Source: 'Nostoc azollae' 0708
GTDB taxonomy: Bacteria; Cyanobacteriota; Cyanobacteriia; Cyanobacteriales; Nostocaceae
DNA length: 64,000 bases
Reading direction: 5' to 3'
Assembly: GCF_000196515.1 (NCBI RefSeq)
Contig: NC_014248.1
Coordinates: 4,220,001-4,284,000 of the forward strand
Below, one piece after another: positions 39,996 to 50,984 of the stretch. The position numbers and the translations under genes were made by a program. Position 1 is the first letter of the stretch. Each line of letters opens with the position of its first letter. The notes under the pieces were generated by a model. The model saw nothing but the letters and a program-made list of their open reading frames with translations, was not told where the DNA came from and did not search any database.

Positions 39996-40200
39996 TCAGG
40001 ACTTCCTCCAACAACCATCTCGTTGAGGAATAACACCTAGTTGGTAAACTTTTTCGGGTGGCATCCAGTACACCCAAGCCCAACCTGAAGATAAGTCAGT
40101 TGACTCAAAAATCCCTATATATTCGCGATTATAGAGGTTTTCTGTTATTGGTTTTGTGGAGTGATAATCTTCTAGAGTGTTCCAACTAAAAAATGATCCA
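39996..40200 (-). pseudogene. C-terminal remnant cut by ISAzo13
   Basis: The minus frame reads WNTLEDYHSTKPITENLYNR, EYIGIFESTDLSSGWAWVYW and MPPEKVYQLGVIPQRDGCWR to a stop at 39996. The sequence is good protein quality, but the upstream part is replaced by the ISAzo13 element. I do not recognise the family. Confidence 0.35.
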
Positions 40201-40585
40201 AAACGTCAGTCGGTTCGGCAAAAGATTTCAACAAACCATTTTTTCAAGGTTGGTAAGCGGTGAATCAGCTGTTCGATGTCCGCCATTGCTTGTTGTGTAA
40301 GTTTAACTCCTGTATGATAAATTATCTCAACCAAAGTAACCACAGGATTTCTGCCCTTGAAAGTTAGGGTAGAAGCTAATCGTAGTAAGGTTTCGGCACG
40401 GGTTTTTCCACCTCTATCGAACTCTCCGATTTTGATTCCCACCTTAGCATCTATAGAAATTTCCAATGTTGTTGATTTATCATCCACTTGTTGATTGATG
40501 CGATTATCTTCTTTCAAGATGGTTTCTGTTTCTGATATCTGTTTGATTGGTTTTGTTTTAGCCACCCTTTTTAAGCCATAACCTA

Positions 40586-41551
40586 GTACAGTAAGGCGTA
40601 AATAAACCAACCTTCCAAATGTCTGAAAAGCTCATGCCGTGTACATTAGAGAGGTCCGAAAATTTACAAAGGAATCTGTGTCTGGCTTTCCATGGTGTTA
40701 AGATGAGGAAAGAGCCAAGGAAAGAATCAGGGTTGGCAATAGGTACGGATAGTTCCTATCCATGAAGATGTTGATAACTAATTTATAACTGACCTCATAT
40801 CCATAACATGTATGAAATGGGCAAAACTAATGAACCAATTCCTAATGTGACTAAACCACAAATAGTAAGAATTACTTGTGAGTAAATTGGGGAATTCAAG
40901 AGAAATCTTTGTTGAGGTACCCGGAATATTTTTACAAGTCTAATGACCTGTTCAACAAAAATACCCTTGGTGGAAAACTCTTTGTTTCCTGCCTTTTGTT
41001 CTGAGTCGCCATAGCATAATCGCCATCATGTTTTTCTACCTGTTTAAGGAGACTAGCAGGGAAAACATTTCCTAATATCTCTAGCCAGTAATGAAATGTG
41101 TCCTTTGCTTCCGTTTTCCATATACCGAAATGCAAACCTAAAACCTCAAATGTTGGCATTTTCCTCAAATAGAACAAGGATAGACATACCTGTTCTTTGA
41201 TCTCTAGTTTCCCTTTCCCCCCTGCTCCTTTCTGATTTATACCTATGTTTTTACTTTCTATGTCACCTTGAAGTTTTTTATGCTGCATTTCACCTTGGGC
41301 TAATAACTCTTGAAACTGATGGTTAGTTATTACCAGTATTTGTTTTGTACAATGTGGATATTCTTGAATATAGTTAATTTAGTGGATTTTTCCTTTTGGT
41401 ACACCCTCAAAATTCCCTTCTACCATTTTTTTCACACCAAGTTCATTTTCCTGACAGGTCTAATGGTGAATTTTGTTGGCGCAGCCTGCTTGAACCACTA
41501 TTTTGTTAGCGTAGCTCTTCTGAAAGAAGCATTTTAAATTCACAGCGATAC
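40586..41551 (-). mobile_element. TA-bounded 966-bp element carrying a deleted IS5 copy (copy B)
   Basis: Bounded by TA dinucleotides at 40584-40585 and 41552-41553. The inner portion 40648-41461 is the same internally deleted IS5-family element as copy A: NYIQEYPHCTKQILVITNH (N-terminus), KKLQGDIESKNIGINQKGAG, FYLRKMPTFEVLGLHFGIW, then the identical junction ATQNKRQETKSFPP and, out of frame, the C-terminal IFRVPQQRF region. Its likely ends are AGAGAGGTCCGAAAATT (40648) and AGACCTGTCAGGAAAATG read on the other strand (41461). Confidence 0.6.
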
Positions 41552-42759
41552 TAGTAGTCTGCCAAGGCAATTTTGCTAGGTTAAATGCTCGGATATAAAC
41601 GCTGCATTTTTTTACGTGCATCCTTGGTTTTAAAACCCCAATAAAAACTGGGTTTTTCTTGATTACGCTATGACTCCCAAGTAGCAATTTCAGAAGATAA
41701 TATTTCTACATTAGGAATACGTTGTTCTAAGCATTGGCGAGATAAAACTGATAATTTAATTTCTACTTGATTCAACCAACAAGGGTGTTTAGGAGTATAG
41801 TGAAACTCTAATTTCTGAATAATGCGGCATGCTTCTTGTGGAGAGAAAACTTCACATAAAATACTTGGAGTATGAATGTTTAGGTTATCAACAAGTAAAG
41901 GTATCACATCAGCTTGGGGGTAATAAACATCTACTAAATCTTTTAATTCTTTAGCAAAATCAGCTTTTGTCCGACTTTGTGTAACTTCAATATGCCTCCA
42001 CCCGGCTATTGGTTCAAAAAAGCCAAATAAATTTACAACACCATTGCGTTTATACTCACAATCATAACCTTCAGGCTGATGTGGTTCTGGTGGCAAAGGA
42101 AGTCTTACTTCTTCTACTAATTGATATGGGCATTCATCTAGGCAGAGTGTAGGTTTTTTCGGATCATATGGCTCATTGTACAAATCCAAAACATCTTCCA
42201 TTCTGAACACATACTCTGGGTTAACTTCGGGAATACACCACTGTTCTTTTAACCACGGTTTAATTTCATTTTTTTTAGAGTTTAGCGTATTGTTTCGTCT
42301 GAAATTCAATCTATGATACCAAGCTTCACTAAATGCTCCGCTAATAATTGCATTGTCCAACGCACTCTTCCTTCTGGCGGATTAGAACAAGCAGTCGCAA
42401 TCAAAAATGCTTCTTGTTCTTCATCTAATTTTTTGGGTTTTGGTGGATTTTCCCCATCCTTTAAAGCAAACTCTAATCCACCAATCACAAAGTTTTCTCT
42501 TGTCCTTTCCACCGTGGCAACATGAACTCGAACTGCGGCAGCGCCGTGTCCGTTTCTCCCTCAGATGCCATTCAAAGAATGTTTGCACGGGTTATACTTC
42601 TTGCTTTGTGCTTTCCTTTTTTGAGGATTGCTTGCAGTTGTAAAACTTCCTCTTCGCTTAAATCTAAAACATACTTTTTTGCCATGGTCAACCCCTTTTT
42701 TGACTAGTGTATCAATTAGAGGGGCTTACCCAGCAACATTGCCTTGGTGGACTACTAGT
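41550..42759 (-). mobile_element. IS630-family element (inactive)
   Basis: Near-perfect terminal inverted repeats (ACTAGTAGTCTGCCAAGGCA at 41550 and ACTAGTAGTCCACCAAGGCA on the opposite strand ending at 42759) with TA on both sides. The transposase starts at about 42685 (MAKKYVLDLSEEEVLQLQAI), has a TGA after ARSITRANIL, a scrambled stretch near 42530, then RENFVIGGLEFALKDGENPP, the DDE_3 core ([41 protein letters not shown] with the final Glu), and ends at a TAG in IATWES with a remnant tail to about 41585. Confidence 0.8.
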
Positions 42760-43264
42760 TGATTCAACAGTTCTCGAATTACCTCAGATATTGGGAGTTT
42801 TTCATCTTGATATCCTTTGATTTCTATCAACTCATAACGAACTTGCGCTGCTGACAGCCTGGTATACAACCTTGTACTCTGAAAACTTGGATCTGTTTGG
42901 CTTTGTGGCTCTACAATTGAGCGTATATCTTCTAGTAAGTTTGGTAGTCTATGTTCTGTTGGTTTTCTGCCTTTGAGCCGGAATGAGTCTGCTATCGATA
43001 TTCCATGCTCTAACTCTTGCATCCCTTTCCGAATTGTGCGTCGATTCTATCCTAGTTCTCGTTCTGCAATTCTTGCTCCTCCTCGTCCCCATCCTTTAAC
43101 TACCTCTGCCATGAATTGTCTTCCGTCACTTGCTTTTACCTTTTGTGCTGTCTTGATATACAACGACCTTAGACTATCACTTAGTTGGATTAATGATTCT
43201 GGAGACATAAACCATACTGCACGCTAATTATTCTCTCAGTATCCCTGGTTTTGGATAATTTTTT

Positions 43265-43377
43265 CCTTGGATTACTCTTACATGGTTATGTTTGAATTAG
43301 CGCTCGCAAATAACACCAGAAATATCTAAGGTCTAAAACCCTCTATCATACCACAGAAATAATTTTGTAAGAGGTCT
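43265..43377. repeat. Truncated MITE copy (related to 61762-61928)
   Basis: The segment TACATGGTTATGTTTGAATT (43276) to AATTTTGTAAGAGGTCT (43361-43377) matches the right two-thirds of the MITE at 61762-61928 with scattered differences. Its left terminal repeat is missing, where the ISAzo13 neighbourhood begins. Confidence 0.6.
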
Positions 43378-43673
43378 AATATGTCAATATGGATATTGGT
43401 TTGATCTTAAGGGAAAACCATCGCTACCGCATCATTTGACAATACAGCGAGGTTGTGGCCTGTGCGGAATTTAGACTGATGACTTGTGGATGGTTGTGAT
43501 TGGTTAAAGTATTATTTGCAGAATCCTAATCAGTAAACCAAAAAGTTTTTCTCCGAGAAGCGGTTGATAAGTATTTGCTGGTTTGTAGTAATTTCGAAGA
43601 CATAATATATTGATCAGTAGACATAAGTCTCTATTAAAATTACTTATGTATTACTAATACACAAAAAAAGATA
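43378..43673. other. Intergenic, no supported gene
   Basis: About 300 bp of mixed sequence without an ORF or repeat I can name. Confidence 0.4.
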
Positions 43674-43943
43674 CTAACCTGATGGAAGATAAATGCCTTC
43701 AACAACTTGATATTTATGTTCAATAGCTTGAGATAAAAAGGCTAAGATCTGTTTGAGTACGAAAAGTTTACGATACATTAATCTACTACCTTTCCTTTTA
43801 CTATTGATTCTAAGCGAAAGGAGATTAACCCAAATATTAACTAGAAGAAAGGATATACCAACGAATAATAATCTTAATACTGGATTTTTATGATTGATTC
43901 TAATGCGACAAATATTTTTGCTCCGGTAACTAAGGTATCTCAA
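43674..43943 (-). pseudogene. Transposase C-terminal remnant
   Basis: Reads RIRINHKNPVLRLLFVGISF and LLVNIWVNLLSLRINSKRKG, an Arg/Lys-rich then hydrophobic C-terminus typical of IS4/ISH3-type transposases, followed by KQILAFLSQAIEHKYQVVEG. The rest of the element is absent. The start is not real; the frame is simply open. Confidence 0.4.
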
Positions 43944-44060
43944 ATTTTCACACTTGATAAAACCTTCTTAGTTGAACGTATTGGTTCACTGCCAGACTAT
44001 TTGCAAGAGGAAGTAGATCAGGGATTGAGAACTCTTTTATACCTCAACTACCTAAGCTAA
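43890..44060 (+). pseudogene. MazF/PemK-like toxin, C-terminal fragment
   Basis: 56 codons reading ATNIFAPVTKVSQIFTLDKT, FLVERIGSLPDYLQEEVDQG and LRTLLYL. This is the C-terminal helix region of PemK/MazF-type endoribonucleases in cyanobacteria. The N-terminal beta-barrel is missing, so it is not functional. It overlaps the end of the transposase remnant on the other strand. Confidence 0.4.
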
Positions 44061-44149
44061 CGAGTCTTCATGTTGTGGGATGGGAAGTGATCGCTCAGAT
44101 GTATTATCGGTGAGTGACCTATTTTTCCTACCGTCGCTGACCTTAATTT

Positions 44150-45493
44150 TCAAGTCCCAGTAGTTGCCGAAATATCAATTAACCAGCGAACTGTTTGCGG
44201 GAAAAAAATCACAATTACTAACACAATAAGTTGTAAAAACATAAAAGGAACAGCACTTTTATGAATATCAAATGTACTCACTTCTTTAGGGGCAACACTT
44301 TGTAAATAAAAGAGAGAAAATCCCACAGGTGGAGAAATAAAAGCCGTTTGTAAATTAATGGCCATTACCACCCCAAACCATACCATATCAATATTTAAAT
44401 CTTGAGCAGCAGGTACAAATAAAGGCATGGCAATAAAGCGAATTTCCATAAATTCCAGAAAAATTCCCCGAGCAAAAATTGCTAAATTACTAATAATTAA
44501 AAATCCCCAATATCCTCCTGGTAAACCTGTTAATAAATTAGTAATGAGAGTTTTTCCACCTAAAGCATCAAACACCAAGCTAAACATCGGAGAACAGAAT
44601 AAAATCATCACTACTAAAGCTGTAATTACTGCTGTAGAATGAGAAGCATCACGAATTAATTGGGGTGTTAAACGTTTATTAAAAGCTGCAAGAATAGAAG
44701 CACCAACTGCACCTACAGCGCCTGCTTCTGTGGGAGTGGCAACACCAAAGAAAATACTGCCTAATACTGCAGAAATTAAGATAACAGGAGGAAGAACGGC
44801 TTTAAAAACTCTCTGAATTAATTGACTACCTTGAGGAATTTCCACATCCGCAGGGATAGGTGGAACTTTTTCCGGTTGAAAAAAAGCTAGTCCTAAAATA
44901 TAGAGAATATAAGAACCAGATAACATTAATCCGGGAATGAATGCCCCTAAAAATAAATCTCCGACAGAAACACCGATTTGATCACTAAGAATTACTAAGA
45001 CTAAACTCGGAGGAATTAACTGCGCTAAAGTACCGGAAGCAACTATTACCCCAGCAGCTAATTTTTTATCATAGCCATAGCGGATCATTACAGGTAATGA
45101 TAACATTCCCATGATAATTACTGTGGCGGCGACAACTCCGGTTGTTGCTGCTAAAATCGTTCCTACTAAGACAACTGCTAACCCTAATCCTCCCCGTAAA
45201 CGACTTAAAACAATCCCAATAGTTTCTAATAACTCTTCAGCTAATCCTGATTTTTATAAAACTGCACCCAGGAAGACAAAAAATGGAATAGCGAGTAGAG
45301 TAAAATTAGACATTGTGCCAAACCAACTATTAGGTAATAGTAGTAGACGAGCAGGATCAAAAGCCCCTACTGCTGTACCAATTAATCCAAAAACAATTGC
45401 TGTACCTGCAAAAGAAAAAGCGACAGGATACCCACTCATTAAAATAAAGAAGAAGCCGACGAACATTAAAATTGCTAACCATTCAAAACCCAT
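44150..45493 (-). pseudogene. dctM: TRAP transporter large permease DctM, one nonsense codon
   Basis: A continuous frame of about 447 codons with a single TAA at 45254-45256 (GAVL[17 protein letters not shown], where the family usually has Glu). Many hydrophobic helices are visible ([80 protein letters not shown]). The family imports organic acids using a Na+ gradient with a periplasmic binding protein. It follows dctQ with 8 bp between. The rest of the gene is undamaged, so the lesion is probably recent. Confidence 0.85.
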
Positions 45494-45501
45494 GATTTTA
45501 C

Positions 45502-46125
45502 CTACTCAATATTTATACTTTCTGAAGTTTCTAAGCGAATTCTGTCTGCTACTTGTTGATAGCCTAATAATACTGCTAAATATTTAATGGCTTGAGAAAT
45601 ACTTTGTAGGAGTAGTAATAATAAAGCTACAGGAATCATAGTTTTTATCGATGCGCGGGGTAAACCATTAGCATCAGAAGATATTTCCCAAGTCCCCCAA
45701 CTACCATCACTTGACCTTCCCCAAGATTGTAAAATAGGATTGAATGTTACCTAAATACCAAGTATACAAAAGGGAATTAAAAATAAAATTGTTCCCACAA
45801 GATCTACTAATGCGCGCCTTTTTTCACTCATGTTAGTATAGAGAAAATCTACACGCACATTTTCTCCATGACGTAAAATATAAACAAAGCCTAATAAGAA
45901 AGTTAGAGAAAATAAATACCATTGCAATTCTAATAAGGCATTAGAAGATAATTGCACTTCAATGAAACGTCCTAGATAACGGACTACAACATTAAAGAAA
46001 GCAACTCCAATTGTGAGTAATACTAGCCAGTTAGATAACCATCCCAATTTATCAGCACAACTGTCAATAAACTGGGAGAATCTTAATAGTTTGCTGATGA
46101 GGGTTAATTTTTTTGAATTACGCAT
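45502..46125 (-). pseudogene. dctQ: TRAP transporter small permease DctQ, one nonsense codon
   Basis: Four membrane helices of the DctQ type (LSNWLVLLTIGVAFFNVVVR, LELQWYLFSLTFLLGFVYIL, LVDLVGTILFLIPFCILGI). A TAG at 45751-45753 precedes VTFNPILQSWGRSSDGSWGT and MIPVALLLLLLQSISQAIKY, which continues in the same frame to 45502. The stop removes the last helix pair. It forms an operon with dctM, is 309 bp from dctP and is divergent from it. Confidence 0.83.
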
Positions 46126-46434
46126 ACAAAATATAAACTAACGGTAAATCTTGAGCATACGGAAATGAGCATAAATAATTCAAAAACTCACTTCTCTATA
46201 TTCCTGTTCCAAGCAAATAGTGTGACTTCTGACTTGTCGAAATTAAAGCATCTTATTTTACCTGAATTGTTGCACAATTATGATATTGTGGGAATATCTT
46301 AATGGTGAGTCAATAGGTAATAATTCCCCTTTATTCAGCCTACTCCTAAATTCACTATTGGTAGATCATCTCAATATTTCTCAAATATTCTGACTCCTGA
46401 CTGCTGAATTCTTAGGTAAGTAGTATTAACTTTT
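46126..46434. promoter_or_regulatory. Divergent control region of the TRAP locus
   Basis: 309 bp between the divergent dctQM and dctP starts, which must contain both promoters. It is AT-rich. I do not recognise an operator. No gene is present. Confidence 0.4.
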
Positions 46435-47574
46435 ATGAAACGTCGAGCTATTGTTAACAGATTATCTCAACGTGCGATCGCAGCTACAGGAGTGGCCATA
46501 GTCGGTGGCTGTCAAAAAGCCCAAACTCAAGGCGCAAAGGGACAAGCAGACTCCAGCAACTTACCCACCATTAAATGGCAAATGGCTACTAGTTGGCCAT
46601 TATCCTTAGAAACAATCTTTGGCGGAGCGCAGGTTTTAGCAGATCGTGTCAAAACCCTAACCAACGGTAAATTTATCATTGAACCCCGTGCAGCAGGAGA
46701 TATAGCCCCCGGTTTAGAAGTTCTCAATGTTGTTTCTCAAGGTGCAGTGCAAGCAGGACATACTGCCGCTTATTACTACATTGGTAAAAGTCCCTCCTTA
46801 GCTTTTGGTACATCAGTACCTTTTGGACTCAATGCCCAACAACAAAATGCTTGGTTATATGAAGGGGGCGGTTTAGCCAAACTGCAAGAAATTTATGCCC
46901 GGAAATTTAATGTGATTCAATTTCCGGCGGGAAATACGGGTACACAAATGGGAGGATGGTTTCGTAACGAAGTCAAAACACTCAATGACCTCAAGGGTCT
47001 GAAAATGCGTATTCCCGCTTTAGGTGGACAAGTTATGGCCAAACTAGGGGTAACAGTGCAGACTCTACCAGGGGGGGAAATCTTCCAAGCCTTACAAACA
47101 GGGGCTATTGATGCCGCTGAGTGGGTGGGACCTGATGATGATGAAAAATTAGGCTTAAATAAAGTCGCTAAATTTTACTATTATCCTGGTTGGTGGGAAC
47201 CAGGCCCAACTCTAGAAGTACAAATTAATTTAGACCAATGGAAAAAGCTACCACCTCTCTATCAAGCAGCTTTAGAAACGGCTGCATATCAGTCGAATAC
47301 AACAATGTTAGCTCGTTATGATGCCCAGAATAGTCAGGCATTAGAGAAACTATTAAAAACTGGGATTCAAGTTCGTGCTTATAGTCAGGAAATTTTGGAA
47401 GCAGCGGAAAAAGCTTCTTTTGCTTTATATGATTAATTTGCAGCTAAAGACGCTGATTTTAAAGCAGTTTATGAACAGTGGAAACCCTTTAGAGACCAGA
47501 TGTATACTTGGAACAATCTGAATGAAGGCAGTCTTAGCCGTTATGCTTATGGGAAACTGAAATTAGGGAATTAA
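46435..47574 (+). pseudogene. dctP: TRAP transporter substrate-binding protein DctP, one nonsense codon
   Basis: Signal region with Arg pair and a lipobox-like Cys (AIVGGCQ, residue about 26), then the DctP family core: [60 protein letters not shown] (substrate Arg region) and [23 protein letters not shown] at 47434-47436 interrupts just after ASFALYD; the frame continues as FAAKDADFKAVYEQWKPFRD and ends at 47574. The 46 C-terminal residues may matter little, so the truncated 333-aa protein could conceivably still bind ligand. Related Anabaena TRAP proteins take up pyruvate and other 2-oxoacids. Confidence 0.85.
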
Positions 47575-47579
47575 TTTAG

Positions 47580-47890
47580 GGTTTGTTGACAGACTTTTTT
47601 GGTGATACTATGTTGCCAAAAAAGTCTGTAAATCCTGATTCTGACATCACAAAACGCCAACTTGATTAGAATCAATTTTTCCTTTTTCCCATTTCTAAGA
47701 AATAAATTATCCAAATCAATCTATCCCTTACGCGACGAGGCGTTAGCTATTTCAGACAAAAATATACCAACCTACTTAAAATCAATTTTAATTTTCACTT
47801 TTATGTCCAATATCTAGATTATGCCACAATAGCGAAGAGCGATCGCATTGCTCAACCTAGACATCTCTAACAGCATTAGGAGTTTTAGTT
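47580..47890. other. Intergenic with a possible dctP terminator
   Basis: 310 bp without a gene. AAAAAAGTCTGT occurs in opposite orientation around 47593-47630 (ACAGACTTTTTT ... AAAAAAGTCTGT), a plausible terminator for dctP. A HIP1 site lies at 47840. The leuS promoter should be near the right end. Confidence 0.5.
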
Positions 47891-50470
47891 GTGGAGTCCC
47901 CCCAAAAAACGTTATACCACCCAGCCACAATTGAGGAAAAATGGCAAAAAATATGGTCAGAACTTGGCTTAGATAAAACACCTCAATATCACAACCAGCC
48001 AAAATTCTACGCGCTTTCCATGTTCCCTTACCCATCCGGTAGGTTGCACATGGGTCACGTCCGTAACTATACAATTACTGATGTGATTGCCCGCCTCAAA
48101 CGGATGCAAGGGTATCTTGTATTACATCCTATGGGTTGGGATGGCTTTGGACTGCCAGCAGAAAACGCCGCCATTGATAGAGGTGTACCCCCTGCCAAAT
48201 GGACATATCAGAATATCGAGCAGATGCGGCAACAATTACAGCGCCTGGGTTTATCCTTAGATTGGGAATGTGAGCTTGCTACCTGTTCCCCAGATTATTA
48301 CAAATGGACTCAATGGATTTTTCTGCAACTTTTAGCAGCAGGTTTAGCTTATCAACGAGAAGCAGCAGTTAACTGGGACCCCATCGACCAAACTGTATTA
48401 GCAAACGAACAAGTTGATAACGAAGGACGTTCATGGCGCAGTGGTGCAATAGTAGAACGTAAATTATTGCGTCAATGGTTTTTCAGAATTACCGACTATG
48501 CTGAAGAATTGTTGAATGACCTAGATAAATTAACAGGTTGGCCGGAAAGAGTCAAATTAATGCAAGCCAACTGGATAGGAAAATCCATCGGCGCATATTT
48601 AGAATTTCCCATTGTTGGGTTAGATGAAAAAATTGGCGTTTATACCACACGTCCCGATACCATTTATGGTGTTAGCTACGTCGTATTAGCCCCAGAACAT
48701 CCCTTAACTCAAGTGGTCACCACTTCAGAACAAAAATCTGTGGTAGAAGCCTTTATTAAAGAAATTACTAACCAAAGCGAGTTAGAACGAACAGCGGAAG
48801 ATCAACCAAAACGCGGTATTCCTACCGGTGGAAAAGCTATTAACCCCTTCACTGGGGAAGAAGTACCGATTTGGATAGCTGATTATGTTCTCTATGAATA
48901 TGGTACAGGTGCGGTGATGGGTGTACCTGCCCATGATGTGCGAGATTTCAAATTTGCCAAAGAACAGAATTTAGCCATCAAATTTGTAATTGTACCAGAA
49001 GTCGGTGCAGATGAAACTTTAAAAGCAGCATATACAGAAGTAGGAATTTTGGTTAATTCTGGTGACTTCAATGGCATGAATTCTATAGATGCCAAAAAAG
49101 CCATTGTCGAATTTGCAGAAAAACAAAACTTCGGTAAATTACGGGTACAATATCGCCTTAGAGATTGGCTAATTTCTCGTCAACGTTATTGGGGCGCACC
49201 TATCCCAGTAATTCACTGTCCTAACTGTGGTGTTATGCCAGTACCAGATAAAGATTTACCTGTACAATTACCGGAAGAAATTGAGTTAAGTGGTCGTGGT
49301 GGTTCACCTTTAGCACAGTTAGAAAGTTGGGTAAATGTGCCTTGTCCTAGTTGCGGTACTCCTGCAAAACGGGAAACGGACACCATGGATACTTTTATTG
49401 ATTCTTCCTGGTATTTTTTGCGTTATCCTGATGTGAAGAATGAAGAAAAGATTTTCGATTCCAATAAAGTAAATTATTGGATGCCTGTAGATCAATATGT
49501 GGGTGGAATCGAACACGCAATTTTACATTTGTTGTATTCGCGCTTCTTCACTAAAGTATTGAGAGATAGAGGTTTGTTTAACTTTGATGAACCATTTCAA
49601 AAGTTGTTAACTCAGGGAATGGTAAAGGGTTTAACTTACATGAACCCGAAAAAATATGGAAAGGATAAATGGATTCCTTCTCATTTAGTTGATGCTAATA
49701 ATCCTGTAGATCCGCAAACAGGAGAACCTTTAAAGCGTCTCTATGCAACCATGTCAAAATCAAAAGGAAATGGTGTTGCACCAGAAGATGTTATTAATAA
49801 ATATGGCATAGATACAGCGCGGATGTTCATCTTATTTAAAGCACCTCCTGAGAAAGATTTAGAGTGGGATGAAGCTGATGTTGAGGGACAATTCCGCTTT
49901 TTAAATCGTGTTTGGCGGTTGGTTACTAATTATGCTGCGGCGGGAGTTTGTAAGCAAAAATCAGAACTTGATAAATTAAGTAAAGGTGAAAAAGATTTGC
50001 GTCGGGCAATTCATATTGCAATTCAAGCAATTACGGAAGATGTGGGAGATGAATATCAATTCAATACCGCAATTTCGGAATTGATGAAGTTAAGTAATGC
50101 CTTGACTGATGCAAGTTGCAATAATTCACCAATTTATGCCGAAGGGATTCAAACTTTGGTGATTATGTTAGCACCTTTCGCACCGCATATTGGTGATGAA
50201 TTATGGCAATTGTTGGGGAATAAAAACTCAGTGCATACCCGAACTTGGCCAAGTTTTGATCCTGCAGCTTTGATAGCTGATGAAATCACTGTGGTGATTC
50301 AAATTATGGGTAAAACTCGCGGTTCTATTCAAGTTCCTTCGCACTTAGATAAAGCTGAGTTGGAAAAATATGCTCTTGAGTCAGAGGTTGCACAGCGTTA
50401 CATTGAAGGGAAGGAAATTAAGAAAGCGATCATTGTTCCTGGTAAGTTAGTGAATTTCGTTTTGGGTTAA
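47891..50470 (+). CDS. leuS: Leucyl-tRNA synthetase, 859 aa
   Basis: Class I synthetase with HIGH motif [14 protein letters not shown] (about residues 48-61) and KMSKS loop ATMSKSKGN (about 618-626). The editing CP1 domain lies between (about 230-420, with the conserved TRPDTIYG and [11 protein letters not shown]). Two CxxC pairs (CPNCG and CPSCG, about 440-490) bind zinc. The C-terminal anticodon and tRNA-arm domains follow, ending [11 protein letters not shown]. Length is typical. The start is a GTG at 47891, preceded by TTAGGAGTTTTA, a good ribosome binding site. No lesion is visible. Confidence 0.95.
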   Translation: MESPQKTLYHPATIEEKWQKIWSELGLDKTPQYHNQPKFYALSMFPYPSGRLHMGHVRNYTITDVIARLKRMQGYLVLHPMGWDGFGLPAENAAIDRGVPPAKWTYQNIEQMRQQLQRLGLSLDWECELATCSPDYYKWTQWIFLQLLAAGLAYQREAAVNWDPIDQTVLANEQVDNEGRSWRSGAIVERKLLRQWFFRITDYAEELLNDLDKLTGWPERVKLMQANWIGKSIGAYLEFPIVGLDEKIGVYTTRPDTIYGVSYVVLAPEHPLTQVVTTSEQKSVVEAFIKEITNQSELERTAEDQPKRGIPTGGKAINPFTGEEVPIWIADYVLYEYGTGAVMGVPAHDVRDFKFAKEQNLAIKFVIVPEVGADETLKAAYTEVGILVNSGDFNGMNSIDAKKAIVEFAEKQNFGKLRVQYRLRDWLISRQRYWGAPIPVIHCPNCGVMPVPDKDLPVQLPEEIELSGRGGSPLAQLESWVNVPCPSCGTPAKRETDTMDTFIDSSWYFLRYPDVKNEEKIFDSNKVNYWMPVDQYVGGIEHAILHLLYSRFFTKVLRDRGLFNFDEPFQKLLTQGMVKGLTYMNPKKYGKDKWIPSHLVDANNPVDPQTGEPLKRLYATMSKSKGNGVAPEDVINKYGIDTARMFILFKAPPEKDLEWDEADVEGQFRFLNRVWRLVTNYAAAGVCKQKSELDKLSKGEKDLRRAIHIAIQAITEDVGDEYQFNTAISELMKLSNALTDASCNNSPIYAEGIQTLVIMLAPFAPHIGDELWQLLGNKNSVHTRTWPSFDPAALIADEITVVIQIMGKTRGSIQVPSHLDKAELEKYALESEVAQRYIEGKEIKKAIIVPGKLVNFVLG

Positions 50471-50559
50471 TTTTGGTTTGTAGGTTGGGTGGATGGAAAC
50501 CTAACCTAGAGACTTAATCACTACAAGGTTTTAAACCCAAACATATTTAATTTTCACTA

Positions 50560-50943
50560 GATGTCTAGTGTGTAAACCCAGTAATTAAATAACCCATTTA
50601 TGATCTGGATCGTCAAGGGCTGCTGTTACTGATTGCAAATTAGCAAAATCTTTAAAGGGACTAGACTTTGCAATGTATGATTAAACTTCTTACCCGAGTA
50701 ATACTTTTCTTCTTCTTGATTGTCTCCAGGTCTTTCTCTAACTTGCTCATAGCTATCTACGATTAATTCATAATCTGTCAGTATTTCTTTAACTATTTCA
50801 TAGTCAGATGCATTTTTTTTACTTGTTCAAGTAAACTAGATGGCAGTAATTCTCTTATGAGTGGCAACCAGTAATTAAATGTACTATTTGCTGTAGATTC
50901 GCTGACTCCAAATTGAATTCCTAGTAATTGAAATGTTGTCATG
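50560..50943 (-). pseudogene. IS5-family transposase, C-terminal part, cut by a Tn3-family transposon
   Basis: On the minus strand the gene resumes after the Tn3 element: TTFQLLGIQFGVSESTANST, FNYWLPLIRELLPSSLLEQV, then a frameshift near 50820, ELIVDSYEQVRERPGDNQEE and EKYYSG, followed by a deletion to DPDHKWVI near 50600. The upstream part is at 55404-55492 and 56987-57060. The target duplication TCATG (50939-50943 and 55404-55408) flanks the Tn3 element inside the codons for M-T. Confidence 0.7.
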
Positions 50944-50984
50944 GGCTAGACTGTACCAAAACGGGAGAATTGTACCCTAAGGAA

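Larger units (their letters stand above)
40201..43240 (-). mobile_element. ISAzo13-like element, internally deleted and interrupted (inactive)
   Basis: The transposase starts at 43208 (MSPESLIQLSDSLRSLYIKT), has a stop (TAG near 43045), then continues as IRKGMQELEHGISIADSFRL and EVIRELLNQL to a TA at 42756. The frame resumes at 40585 with GYGLKRVAKTKPIKQISETE, ISIDAKVGIKIGEFDRGGKT, then jumps (internal deletion of the catalytic core) to LTFKGRNPVVTLVEIIYHTG, VKLTQQAMADIEQLIHRLPT and KKWFVEI. The piece 40586-42755 is a later compound insertion. Removing it rejoins CTA-GGT in the correct frame. Confidence 0.75.

Noticed and set aside
45111-45587. 158-codon plus-strand ORF
   Set aside because: It lies opposite dctM, is Lys/Pro/Thr-rich and is explained as the shadow of a hydrophobic membrane protein.
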